Source of the DNA: JBICIG01 sp043101605
GTDB taxonomy: Bacteria > Planctomycetota > Phycisphaerae > Phycisphaerales > UBA1924
NCBI GenBank assembly: GCA_043101605.1
Contig: JBICIG010000025.1
Location: 1 to 9,121 of the forward strand
DNA: 9,121 bases
Direction of reading: 5' to 3'
The notes below the pieces were generated by a model. That model was not told where the DNA came from. It was given only the letters and a program-made list of their open reading frames with translations, and did no database searches. A program made the translations under genes and the position numbers. Shown piece by piece: positions 1 through 6,510 of the stretch (positions are counted from its first letter, which is position 1; each line of letters starts with the position of its first letter).

Positions 1-2118
1 ATCCACCGCGACCTCTCGCCCTCGAATGTCCTTGTTGCGATGGAGGACGGCGAGCCCGTCCCCAAGGTCATCGACTTCGGCGTCGCCAAAGCCGTCAACC
101 CGGAGATGGTCGGCATCTGGACCGGCACGATCACCGGCCAGGTCATCGGCAAGCTCGAATACATGAGCCCCGAGCAGGCGAAGAACCCACGCTCGGGCGT
201 CGACATCCGCAGCGATGTCTACGCCCTCGGCGTGCTGCTCTACGAACTGCTGACCGGCGTCCGGCCTTTCGATCTGAAGGCCGAGGCGCTGCAGCGCGTC
301 GTCCAGGTCATCGACCGCGTCGATCCGCCGACGCCGAGCTCCAAGCTGGAGACGCTGAGCACGCAGGACACGGGGCGGCTCCAGGAGATCGCCCGCTCAC
401 GCCAGCTCAACGCCCAGTCACTCGAACGAACGCTCCGCCGCGAGCTCGAGTGGATCCCGCTCATGGCGATGCGAAAGGAGCCCGAGCGACGCTACCGCAA
501 CGCGGGCGACCTCGCCGACGACCTCCAAGCCTACCTCTCAGGCGAGGTGCTGCAGGCGGGGCCAGAGAGCCGGTGGTACCGGGTGCGGAAGCTCATGAGG
601 CAGTACAGGGGGCCGATCCTCGCCGTGAGCATCATTGTCCTCTTGCTCGCGACGGGTCTCATCGCAACCGGCGTACTGCTGGACCGCGCCAATCGGGCGG
701 AACACGAGGCCTCGACACTTGCCGAGGAACGCAAGGAACTGCTCGAGACACAAGTAGAACTGACGGCATCAGAGCAGGCAGCCAAGCTTCAAGCGAAACA
801 AGAAGCTGCAAGGCTCGCTGAAGCCAACCGCGAGATCCAGGCCCAGTCGTATGTAGTCAATGTGCAGTTCGCGGCACAGTTGGTAGCGAACCACCGAACC
901 GAAATGGCTCGCGATAGACTTGCGATGTGCTCTCCGGAGCTTCGAGGATGGGACTGGGGATGGTTGTACGCATCTTCGGACATGAGTCTCCTGACGCTTT
1001 CGGGACATTCTGGAGTCGTCGTCTCCGCGTTGTTCAGCCCCGATGGCTCACGCATCGTCACCCCGTCTGCAGATAACACGACTCGGATCTGGGATGCGAA
1101 CACCGGTAAGTTGCTGGCCACGCTGAGAGGTCATTCCGATTCGGTCAACTCCGCGTCGTTCAGCCCCGACGGCACACGCATCGTCACCGCGTCCGACGAC
1201 CGCACGGCCCGGATCTGGGACGCCAACACCGGCGAGTCCCTCGCCACGCTCGCGGAACACTCCTTTTGGGTTCGCTCCGCCTCGTTCAGCCCCGACGGCA
1301 CGCGCATCGTCACCGCGTCTGACGACCACACCGCCCGGATCTGGGACGCAAACACCGGCGAGTCCCTCGCCGCGCTGAGTGGTCATTCTGATTCGGTCGC
1401 CTCCGCATCGTTCAATCCCGACGGCTCACGCATCGTCACCCCGTCTGCAGATAACACGACCCGGATCTGGGATGCGAACACCGGTGAATTGCTCGCCACG
1501 CTGACAGGACACTCCCTCTGGGTCTTCTCCGCTTCGTTTAGCCCCGATGGCACACGCATCATCACCGCGTCGTGGGACGGCACTGCCCGGATATGGGACG
1601 CGAGCACCAGTGAACCGCTCGCCACGATTTGGGATGGTCCGGAATCGGTTTCCAATGAGCCATTCGCGCCCGACGGCATCAAACTTCGAATTGATGCCCT
1701 GACCTTCGACTACACGGTCCGGATCTGGGACGCGAACACCGGTGAGTCGCTCGCCACACTGGCGGGTCATTCCGATTCTGTCCGCTCCGCGGAATTCAGC
1801 CCCGACGGAGCGCGCATCGTCACAGCGTCGAGAGACGAGACAGTTCGGATTTGGGACTCAAGCACAGGTGAGTTGCTTGCTACGCTGGCGGATCATTCCG
1901 ATTCGGTCCGGTCCGCATGGTTCAGTTCTGACGGTACACGCATCCGTGCTTTGTCTCGGGACGACACGATCCGGACCTGGGACAGCATTCCCCGGCGCAT
2001 CCGCTACGCCGAACGCCGTGCCAACGAGCGCGGCGAGGACGGCTCGGCGATCGTTCAGGCCTGGCTCAAGGCCGTCAGGCGGGGCGAGGAAGCCGACTTC
2101 AAGATCGTGCTCAACTAG
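1..2118 (+). CDS. Ser/Thr protein kinase with TM segment and C-terminal WD40 repeats (5'-partial)
   Basis: The reading frame is open from base 1, so the N-terminal kinase lobe (P-loop, VAIK lysine) lies outside the window. The catalytic loop HRDLSPSN (from base 7), DFG (73-81) and an SPE motif in place of APE (166-174) are visible, followed by the SDVYALGVLLYELLTG helix of the C-lobe. The kinase domain ends near base 546. One hydrophobic segment (610-681) is a probable membrane anchor, and a charged, probably coiled-coil stretch follows (about 682-846). Eight WD40-type repeats run from 988 to about 1992, then a basic tail. By family knowledge this is a PknB-like Hanks kinase with a cytoplasmic catalytic domain and an outer-facing propeller, which may serve as a sensing or protein-binding platform. 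The substrate is unknown. In the catalytic loop, Ser replaces the usual Lys of HRDLKPxN. An ATG at base 40 is internal and is not the start. Confidence 0.93.
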   Translation: MHRDLSPSNVLVAMEDGEPVPKVIDFGVAKAVNPEMVGIWTGTITGQVIGKLEYMSPEQAKNPRSGVDIRSDVYALGVLLYELLTGVRPFDLKAEALQRVVQVIDRVDPPTPSSKLETLSTQDTGRLQEIARSRQLNAQSLERTLRRELEWIPLMAMRKEPERRYRNAGDLADDLQAYLSGEVLQAGPESRWYRVRKLMRQYRGPILAVSIIVLLLATGLIATGVLLDRANRAEHEASTLAEERKELLETQVELTASEQAAKLQAKQEAARLAEANREIQAQSYVVNVQFAAQLVANHRTEMARDRLAMCSPELRGWDWGWLYASSDMSLLTLSGHSGVVVSALFSPDGSRIVTPSADNTTRIWDANTGKLLATLRGHSDSVNSASFSPDGTRIVTASDDRTARIWDANTGESLATLAEHSFWVRSASFSPDGTRIVTASDDHTARIWDANTGESLAALSGHSDSVASASFNPDGSRIVTPSADNTTRIWDANTGELLATLTGHSLWVFSASFSPDGTRIITASWDGTARIWDASTSEPLATIWDGPESVSNEPFAPDGIKLRIDALTFDYTVRIWDANTGESLATLAGHSDSVRSAEFSPDGARIVTASRDETVRIWDSSTGELLATLADHSDSVRSAWFSSDGTRIRALSRDDTIRTWDSIPRRIRYAERRANERGEDGSAIVQAWLKAVRRGEEADFKIVLN
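988..1992 (+). repeat. Eight tandem WD40 repeats (126-bp units) within the kinase gene
   Basis: Units start at about 988, 1111, 1237, 1363, 1489, 1615, 1747 and 1873. Most are exactly 42 codons; the sixth is 44 codons and degenerate, lacking the GH dipeptide and the usual SPDG core. Typical elements are LATLxGHSDSV, FSPDGTRIVTAS, DxTxRIWD and NTGE. Units 1 and 4 match at 62 of 63 bases (1045-1107 and 1423-1485), exactly three units apart, which points to recent block duplication or gene conversion. Eight units would fit an eight-bladed propeller, or seven blades plus one degenerate unit. Confidence 0.92.
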
Positions 2119-2134
2119 CAGCGCACGCGACCGA

Positions 2135-2151
2135 GCACCGCCGCGCGGTGC
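2135..2151. terminator. Possible bidirectional terminator hairpin between convergent genes
   Basis: A perfect 7-bp stem (GCACCGC / GCGGTGC) with a 3-nt loop lies between the kinase stop (2118) and the stop of the opposing 161-aa gene (2181). There is no T-tract on either strand, so it is not a canonical intrinsic terminator. The role is inferred from position alone. Confidence 0.35.
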
Positions 2152-2180
2152 CCGATCGCTCAAGAAGAGTGGCCAGGTTG

Positions 2181-2666
2181 TCAAACAGCGACCATCGCCC
2201 GGCTGATCTCCACGCAACACCGCGCCTGGTGCTGCGCCTCGATGTGCCTCCCTTCGCGTGCCGCCCTTCGGGCGGCCTCCAGGTAGCACTCGGCGATGTG
2301 CCGCCGGCTCTCGGCCTTCGACACCGTGACACGCGGCAGCCAGCGCTTCAGACGCGACCACCAGCCGGCCTTGCTCGACCTCGCGGAGCGCCCAAGGGCG
2401 GCTTGTTCGGCTTCCCCTGCCGCCGCCTTCGCCGACCGCGCCCGCTGCGACGCCACCAGCCGGTCAACCTCCACCGCCGCGGCGTGCAGGAAGTCGTCGG
2501 TGTCCTTCGGGTCCACCGCCCGGAAGCGGTTCTGGGCCCCGTCCCAGACGGTCACGGTGCGGGGCCGCGGGTGCGCCGCGTCCTGGTCACGCAGCTCTTG
2601 GAGAAGCCGATGCAGGCGATTAGACTCACCCGGGTTCGGCGGCGACGGGAAGGCGATCGTGGTCAT
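2181..2666 (-). CDS. Hypothetical protein, 161 aa
   Basis: I do not recognise the family. The start at 2666 is chosen because AAGGAG (2673-2678) sits 6 nt upstream; the 25 codons that could extend the frame further carry no better start. The protein is soluble, with no signal peptide or TM segment. Residues 1-60 contain a possible strand region (RTVTVWDG, about 36-43). Residues 62-95 are Ala/Glu/Arg-rich and probably helical. A basic, Trp-rich patch WWSRLKRWLPR lies at 102-112. Residues 118-158 (ESRRHIAECYLEAARRAARE and onward) could form a TPR-like helical hairpin with a CC pair at 150-151. It converges with the kinase gene and diverges from the sigma factor, with a 133-bp shared upstream region. 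A regulatory partnership with either is conjecture. The long plus-strand frames across it are Arg/Pro-rich and look like shadows. Confidence 0.72.
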   Translation of the reverse strand: MTTIAFPSPPNPGESNRLHRLLQELRDQDAAHPRPRTVTVWDGAQNRFRAVDPKDTDDFLHAAAVEVDRLVASQRARSAKAAAGEAEQAALGRSARSSKAGWWSRLKRWLPRVTVSKAESRRHIAECYLEAARRAAREGRHIEAQHQARCCVEISRAMVAV

Positions 2667-2672
2667 GGCGTG

Positions 2673-2678
2673 CTCCTT
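2673..2678 (-). promoter_or_regulatory. Ribosome binding site AAGGAG for the 161-aa gene
   Basis: On the minus strand AAGGAG lies 6 nt before the ATG at 2666. It fixes the start and is the main evidence that this frame, rather than the overlapping plus-strand frames, is the real gene. Confidence 0.75.
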
Positions 2679-2786
2679 GGGTTCCGGCGAGGCCCATCCC
2701 CGCCGACCCCAGACGCGGAGCCCGTCTCGCAACCCCATCACGGTCGATCAAGATTTCTTCGCGGCTCCGCCGGCATCGAGGACCGC

Positions 2787-2792
2787 GGGAGA
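2787..2792 (+). promoter_or_regulatory. Ribosome binding site GGGAGA for the sigma-factor gene
   Basis: GGGAGA lies 7 nt before a GTG at 2800. This supports a GTG start where sigma-factor homology begins, instead of the upstream ATG codons at 2296 and later, whose translation is Arg/Pro-rich and overlaps the opposing gene. Confidence 0.6.
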
Positions 2793-2799
2793 CACCCAA

Positions 2800-3396
2800 G
2801 TGACGAGCGAACCGACCGACGGCGTGACTCATCTCCTCCGCCGCCTCGACGAGGGGCACGCCGGGGCCTTCAACGACCTCGTCGATCATGTCTACGACCG
2901 GATTCGGGCCATCGCCCACAACCGCCGGCGGCAGCGCTTCGGCGATCAGGCCCGCCAGCTCACCGAGCAGACCACCGAACTCGCCAACCGCGTGCTGATG
3001 GAGTTCCAGCAGCAGCGCGAAACGCCCGGCAACACCGAGCACTTCTTCGCCATCGCGACCCGCCTGCTCATGCTGCGGATGACCGATTACCAGCGCGCCC
3101 GGCTCGCCCTCAAGCGCGGCGGCGGCAATCGGGGCAACGCCTCGGTCGATGGAGCCGCGGCGGCGGTCGGCACGCCCGGTACGCGCGAAGCCGCCGACGC
3201 CTTCGAGGAAGACCGCGTCCGCCAGGCTCTCGAGAAGCTCCACGAGGCTGACGCACGCAAGGCCGAAGTCGTCACGCTCCACCTCTGGCGCGGCCTCCCG
3301 CTGCCCGAAGTCGCCGAACGCGTCGAAGTCTCGCTCCCCACCGCCGAGCGGGACTGGCGAGCCGCCAAGGCCTGGCTCGCGGCCGAACTTGCTTGA
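2800..3396 (+). CDS. ECF-type RNA polymerase sigma factor (Sigma70_ECF / TIGR02999-like)
   Basis: 198 aa from the GTG start. Residues 7-72 correspond to region 2 (VTHLLRRLDEGHAGAFNDLV, then VYDRIRAIAHNRRRQRF). HFFAIATRLL at 81-90 and the LALKRGGGNRG segment at 102-112 match the HFFA...KRGG pattern I associate with the planctomycete-expanded Sigma70_ECF family. Region 4 spans about 139-197, with a helix-turn-helix at LPLPEVAERVEVSLPTAERD and the family-typical ending RAAKAWLAAEL. It would direct core RNA polymerase to a small promoter set. Family members are often encoded beside Ser/Thr kinases and may be controlled by phosphorylation rather than by a classical anti-sigma factor. No anti-sigma gene is visible here. 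The gene is divergent from the 161-aa gene; about 260 bp downstream is the oppositely oriented tRNA. Confidence 0.9.
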   Translation: MTSEPTDGVTHLLRRLDEGHAGAFNDLVDHVYDRIRAIAHNRRRQRFGDQARQLTEQTTELANRVLMEFQQQRETPGNTEHFFAIATRLLMLRMTDYQRARLALKRGGGNRGNASVDGAAAAVGTPGTREAADAFEEDRVRQALEKLHEADARKAEVVTLHLWRGLPLPEVAERVEVSLPTAERDWRAAKAWLAAELA

Positions 3397-3614
3397 TGGC
3401 CGAACCACAGGCTTGATCGCCGACCCGACCAATCATGTGGACGCGAGCTTCGGGAACCAAGCACGCCGACACCGAGTGGAGCAACCAACGGCCCCGAGTG
3501 ACCGAACCGAACCCGGCGCACGGGTGGCGCAGAACGCGGCGCACCAGCCATCGGCAGCCACTCGCAGCGATTCGCACGAGTCGCGGCAAGCCCCGCTCCC
3601 GCAACGCTCTATGC

Positions 3615-3653
3615 AAAAGGAAACGGCTCCCTGCGAAATCCCGCGGGAGCCGT
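3615..3653 (-). terminator. Intrinsic terminator of the tRNA-Phe gene
   Basis: Read on the minus strand, a 9-bp stem ACGGCTCCC / GGGAGCCGT (3645-3653 with 3623-3631) continues inward with three more G-C pairs past a one-base bulge. It is followed by the T-rich tract TTTCCTTTT. It begins only 3 nt after the 3' end of the tRNA. Stem plus T-tract is the standard Rho-independent form. Confidence 0.85.
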
Positions 3654-3656
3654 CAA

Positions 3657-3729
3657 TGGGCAGGGCCGGACTTGAACCGGCGACACCTGCATTTTCAGTG
3701 CAGTGCTCTACCAACTGAGCTACCTGCCC
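3657..3729 (-). tRNA. tRNA-Phe (anticodon GAA)
   Basis: The 73-nt cloverleaf folds completely: acceptor GGGCAGG / CCTGCCC with discriminator A; D stem GCTC / GAGC with loop AGTTGGTA; anticodon stem CTGCA / TGCAG with loop CTGAAAA, giving anticodon GAA; variable loop GTGTC; T stem GCCGG / CCGGC with loop TTCAAGT. The 3' CCA is not encoded (the next bases are TTG), so it must be added by tRNA nucleotidyltransferase. A promoter lies directly upstream and a terminator directly downstream, so this is a stand-alone transcription unit. Confidence 0.97.
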
Positions 3730-3742
3730 GGCAGCGCCCGGA

Positions 3743-3770
3743 ACAATACCACCACCCCCCACCGGGTCAA
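3743..3770 (-). promoter_or_regulatory. Sigma70-type promoter of tRNA-Phe
   Basis: On the minus strand the -35 box is TTGACC (3765-3770) and the -10 box is TATTGT (3743-3748), with a 16-bp spacer. The -10 box ends 13 nt before the mature tRNA 5' end, leaving a leader of about 7 nt for RNase P. The spacer is very G-rich on this strand. Confidence 0.7.
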
Positions 3771-3903
3771 GCCAACCACGCATCCGCCCGGCAACCCGCG
3801 CCCAACCCTCCTGCGCAACCCGTGCCCTCCCCCCCGCTTGCCACGCCTCCACCCGGCAACCGCTCCCGCAGCCCGCCCCGCCGATCCGGTACCATCGCCC
3901 CCG

Positions 3904-4905
3904 ATGACCGACCACGACCCCCATCAGCCCCGCCACCCGCACGAGGCCCACGAGCCCCAGACCCCGCTCGAGCCCCCGCTGCGCGATCCCGCCACCCGAC
4001 CCGACCTCCCCCCTGAGTCCCGCTCGGCCGTCTCCACCATCGACCCGCCCCCCGCCTCCAAGCCAGCGCCCGCGACGCCCCCCGACACCGCCTCCCCACT
4101 CCTCGAGGTCCGCGACCTCCACACCCACTTCCCCGTCCGCACCGGCGTCCTCCAGCGCGTCACCGACCATGTCCGCGCCGTCGACGGCGTCAGCTTTTCC
4201 CTCAGCCCCGGCGAGACCCTCGGCCTCGTCGGCGAGTCCGGCTGCGGCAAGACCACCGTCGGCCGAACCCTCCTCCGCCTCATCCCCGCCACCAGCGGCA
4301 GCGTCCTCTTCGAAGGCTCCAGCGTCTTCGACGCCACCGGCTCCCAACTCCGCGCCCTCCGCCGCCAGATGCAGATCATCTTCCAGGACCCCGCCGGCTC
4401 CCTCAACCCGCGGATGCGCATCGCCTCGATCGTCGCCGAGCCCCTCGTCATCCACGGCCTCGCCAAGTCCCGCGACGAACTCCGCGCCAAAGCCGAAGAA
4501 CTCCTCGAACGCTGCGGCATGCCGCGTGCTTCGGCCGACCGCTACCCCCACGAATTCTCCGGAGGCCAGCGCCAACGCATCGGCATCGCCCGCGCCCTCG
4601 CCCTCAACCCCCGCTTCATCGTCTGCGACGAGCCCACCAGCGCCCTCGATGTCTCCATCCAGGCCCAGATCATCAACCTGCTCACCGACCTCCAGCGCGA
4701 CCTGGGCCTGAGCTACCTCTTCATCAGCCACGACATGGCCGTAATCCAGCATGTCTGCACCAACATCGCCGTGATGTACAAGGGCAAGATCGTCGAACGC
4801 GGCACCCGCGAACAGATCATCGAAAACCCCCAGCACGAGTACACCAAGACCCTGCTGAGCGCGGTGCCGGATGCGGATCCGAGGGGGAAGGTGGCGGCAT
4901 CCTGA
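3904..4905 (+). CDS. ABC transporter ATP-binding protein, OppF/DppF (oligopeptide/dipeptide) family
   Basis: 333 aa from ATG 3904. All nucleotide-binding motifs are intact: Walker A GESGCGKTT (110-118), Q-loop Gln161 in IFQDPAGSLNP, signature SGGQ (219-222), Walker B and D-loop CDEPTSALD (241-249), and H-loop His276 in FISHDM. The QDPxxSLNPRM wording and the C-terminal NPQHEYTKTLLSAVPDADP segment are hallmarks of peptide/nickel-type importer ATPases. It would hydrolyse ATP at the cytoplasmic face of an inner-membrane importer. Residues 1-65 form a Pro/His-rich low-complexity extension not normal for the family. No clear Shine-Dalgarno precedes the ATG, so a later start near the LLEVRDLHTHF segment (about residue 66) cannot be excluded, though no good in-frame ATG is seen there. 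No permease, binding-protein or OppD gene is adjacent. A REP hairpin begins 6 nt after the stop. Confidence 0.92.
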   Translation: MTDHDPHQPRHPHEAHEPQTPLEPPLRDPATRPDLPPESRSAVSTIDPPPASKPAPATPPDTASPLLEVRDLHTHFPVRTGVLQRVTDHVRAVDGVSFSLSPGETLGLVGESGCGKTTVGRTLLRLIPATSGSVLFEGSSVFDATGSQLRALRRQMQIIFQDPAGSLNPRMRIASIVAEPLVIHGLAKSRDELRAKAEELLERCGMPRASADRYPHEFSGGQRQRIGIARALALNPRFIVCDEPTSALDVSIQAQIINLLTDLQRDLGLSYLFISHDMAVIQHVCTNIAVMYKGKIVERGTREQIIENPQHEYTKTLLSAVPDADPRGKVAAS

Positions 4906-4911
4906 TGTCGG

Positions 4912-4942
4912 GTGCCACCGCATGCCGCTTCGGCTTGCGGTG
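4912..4942 (+). repeat. REP hairpin R1
   Basis: Foot GTGC (4912-4915), then stem CACCGCA / TGCGGTG (4916-4922 with 4936-4942), a T-T mismatch, inner stem GCCG / CGGC and loop CTT. It starts 6 nt after the ABC ATPase stop codon, so it could also act as a 3' mRNA stabiliser or attenuator. Confidence 0.7.
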
Positions 4943-5015
4943 CGATGGAATGCCGATCTCGAAGGGACGTTATGCGGCGTGATCGGGGTCGGGTACGCTT
5001 GCGGCGTTGAAGACG

Positions 5016-5048
5016 CACCGCTAGGAGCTGCGCTCCAAGCGGTGGCAC
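5016..5048 (-). repeat. REP hairpin R2
   Basis: On the minus strand: foot GTGC (5045-5048), stem CACCGCT / AGCGGTG (5038-5044 with 5016-5022), a T-T mismatch, inner stem GGAGC / GCTCC and loop GCA. Same layout as R1, including the mismatch, with a different but fully paired inner stem. Confidence 0.7.
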
Positions 5049-5091
5049 CCGGCCACGACCTTCCACAACACTCGAGGTCAATACAGATCCC

Positions 5092-5802
5092 ATGGCTCCG
5101 CTCTTTGCCAAGCATGTTCGCCCGACCTATTGCTCGACTGCTCCGTATCGACCTGCAGTCTTAGTGCTAAATGACGGTCGAGTCGCGATCGCGGGTCCGC
5201 CGTTCCGTGTATCAAGGCGGGAAGTGGTTCTTGTAGTGACGGTGACGATCGGCTTCATCTTTCTCATCTGGGTCACTCTGAACGCCGGCATGGCAACCAG
5301 CAGGACAGCGAAGTACGTTGCTGGCGGCGTTATCTGTCTCGCGGGTTGGCTTGTCTATGTACCTTGGACATCGGGACGCCGCACCGTGCTGCTGGTGGAC
5401 CACTCGCGCGACCGATACAGAGTACTGAGAACCAATAAGAAGCTCCTCAATCCTTGCATTCTAAGAACCGGTGACATGTCATCCCTTGTGCTTAATGTAC
5501 TTGCATGTGAAGTGCCGCTCTCTCGTCGTGTCAGGCTCGGGGCGGGCCCCCTCCTCGGACTTGTGTTTAGGACTGATGGAGGCCCTGCCGAGTGCCTCGG
5601 AACCCTCGTCGGAGTGCAGCAGATGGATGCGTTCATTTGCGACCTTCCCAATCAGCTGCGCCAGCGGATCGAGTGGGCTGCTTCTCCGAGTTCAGTGAAC
5701 CGACTGTCGATCGGTTGGTGGGGCCTTCCGGTTGCACCCGACGAAGAATGCCAGAGTGACTGGTCAAACTTGGTCGAGAATAGGGCGTCAACGCAGTTTT
5801 GA
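5092..5802 (+). CDS. Hypothetical membrane protein, 236 aa, two TM segments
   Basis: I do not recognise the family. Two hydrophobic helices, about 45-64 and 75-93, form a hairpin in the N-terminal half. They are followed by a soluble domain of about 140 residues with alternating strands (RTVLLVDHSRDRYRVLRT at 97-114, VRLGAGPLLGLVFRTDGG at 147-164). The TM hairpin plus a small beta-rich domain resembles bacterial PH-like membrane proteins in outline only. The start at 5092 is an ATG with a weak GAGGT 13 nt upstream; GTG 5164 (codon 25) is the alternative. The third codon positions look less GC-rich than in flanking genes, with codons such as TTA, CTA, AAT and ATA, which suggests a different origin. 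It lies between REP pair R1/R2 and the RAYT unit. No operon partner is seen. Confidence 0.68.
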   Translation: MAPLFAKHVRPTYCSTAPYRPAVLVLNDGRVAIAGPPFRVSRREVVLVVTVTIGFIFLIWVTLNAGMATSRTAKYVAGGVICLAGWLVYVPWTSGRRTVLLVDHSRDRYRVLRTNKKLLNPCILRTGDMSSLVLNVLACEVPLSRRVRLGAGPLLGLVFRTDGGPAECLGTLVGVQQMDAFICDLPNQLRQRIEWAASPSSVNRLSIGWWGLPVAPDEECQSDWSNLVENRASTQF

Positions 5803-5813
5803 TCGCGGCAGGG

Positions 5814-5940
5814 TGGCACCAAGATAGCACTCAAGAAGTCCCGTGCCACCGAGACGCCCGGCTCTGCGGGCTTCTCGGTGCCCACATCGAGCCAACATTC
5901 ATCGGAAACCCTGCCAGAGTTCCCAACTCCTCGGCTCTCC
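5814..5940. repeat. Long direct repeat, copy 1 (includes REP R3 and the RAYT 3' end)
   Basis: It matches 6566-6690 with small differences. The 39-bp core carrying the hairpin is identical; six substitutions lie in the segment before it, and two single-base indels after. It includes the RAYT stop codon (5899-5901) and the codons for its last 10 or so residues, so the repeat boundary lies inside the gene. Confidence 0.85.
5843..5880 (+). repeat. REP hairpin R3
   Basis: Foot GTGC (5843-5846), stem CACCGAGA / TCTCGGTG (5847-5854 with 5873-5880), a C-T mismatch, inner stem GCCCG / CGGGC and loop GCTCTG. The foot also pairs with an upstream GGTGGCAC (5812-5819), so an alternative hairpin is possible. 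It lies 18 bp beyond the RAYT stop. Confidence 0.85.
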
Positions 5941-6489
5941 CGGCGGCGGGTCGCACTCGATCTCCCCGTCCCTCGCCCCCATCCACCAACGCACGCTCGA
6001 CCACTTCCAGTCTTCGGGGTTCTTCACCAATTCCCGCCGCACCGGGTTCAGGTGGATGTACCGCACCTCGCGGCAGAGCTCGCTCGTGTCCCGCACATTG
6101 CGGTCGAACCCGCCGCCGCGCTGCCAGAGGCGCACCGCGCCGCGGCCCGCCCGGAGTTCCTCCAGGATCGGCGCTCGCGAGTCGCGCCAACGACCCAAGA
6201 CCTGCTTGGCCACGGATGTCTTCAGTGACCGCAGCGCATCGGCCAGTTTGGACTCTGGCGACGGCCGGACGAGCAGATGGACATGCTCGGGCATCACGAC
6301 CCAGGCAAAGAGTTCAAGGGCATGCTGACGCCGCGTTGCCGCGAGCTGCTCGGCAAAGAGGTCGCGGACCGCGTCTTTGTCCAAGAGTGGCCGCCGACGA
6401 TCACAGGAGAATGTGACGAACCGGACTGCGTCCGTCCCTTCCCATCGACGCATGCGCTTGCGGATCGGGTGGTCGGCTCGGGATTCCAT
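5899..6489 (-). CDS. REP-associated tyrosine transposase (RAYT, Y1_Tnp / IS200-like)
   Basis: 196 aa, a usual RAYT length. RFVTFSCDRRRPLL (23-36) is the first strand and the family-typical opening. MPEHVHLLV (66-74) contains the metal-binding HUH motif His69/His71. The segment LWQRGGGFDRNVRD (121-134) and YIHLNPVRRELV (144-155) follow, with Tyr144 the candidate catalytic tyrosine, then WKWSSVRWW (161-169), the usual RAYT ending. These enzymes cut single-stranded REP hairpin DNA through a 5'-phosphotyrosine link. All key residues are present, so the protein may be active. The start at 6489 is the first ATG and has a poor Shine-Dalgarno; Met13 (6453) is an alternative. REP R4 ends 21 bp upstream of the start and R3 lies 18 bp past the stop. 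The gene has no operon partner. Confidence 0.93.
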   Translation of the reverse strand: MESRADHPIRKRMRRWEGTDAVRFVTFSCDRRRPLLDKDAVRDLFAEQLAATRRQHALELFAWVVMPEHVHLLVRPSPESKLADALRSLKTSVAKQVLGRWRDSRAPILEELRAGRGAVRLWQRGGGFDRNVRDTSELCREVRYIHLNPVRRELVKNPEDWKWSSVRWWMGARDGEIECDPPPGEPRSWELWQGFR

Positions 6490-6510
6490 CCGGTCAACCT
6501 ACCCGAGGAA

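Larger units (their letters stand above)
4912..5048. mobile_element. Inverted REP pair without a gene (BIME/MITE-like unit)
   Basis: Two GTGC-footed hairpins in opposite orientation, feet outward, separated by 73 bp. This is the same geometry as the pair enclosing the RAYT gene at 5843-6542. By analogy with bacterial BIMEs, it is a candidate non-autonomous element mobilised in trans by a RAYT. It occupies most of the gap between the ABC ATPase stop and the next start (5092). Confidence 0.55.

Noticed and set aside
2263..2279. GC-rich hairpin GCCGCCC / GGGCGGC preceded by GTGC-like bases
   Set aside because: It lies inside the 161-aa gene and is explained by codons for an Ala/Arg-rich helix. 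The foot overlaps the stem and does not match the REP layout.
2148..3251. Long plus-strand open frame (367 codons) across the sigma-factor region
   Set aside because: The translation is extremely Arg/Pro-rich with no domain and overlaps two better-supported genes. It is a GC-driven shadow.
3397..3614. Gap between the sigma factor and the tRNA terminator
   Set aside because: I see no gene, no strong hairpin with a T-tract and no tRNA remnant here; only short imperfect inverted repeats.
3433..5115. Long minus-strand open frame (560 codons)
   Set aside because: It is antisense to the ABC ATPase and runs through the tRNA and its terminator. The translation is Gly/Ala/Asp low-complexity, a mirror of GC-rich third positions.
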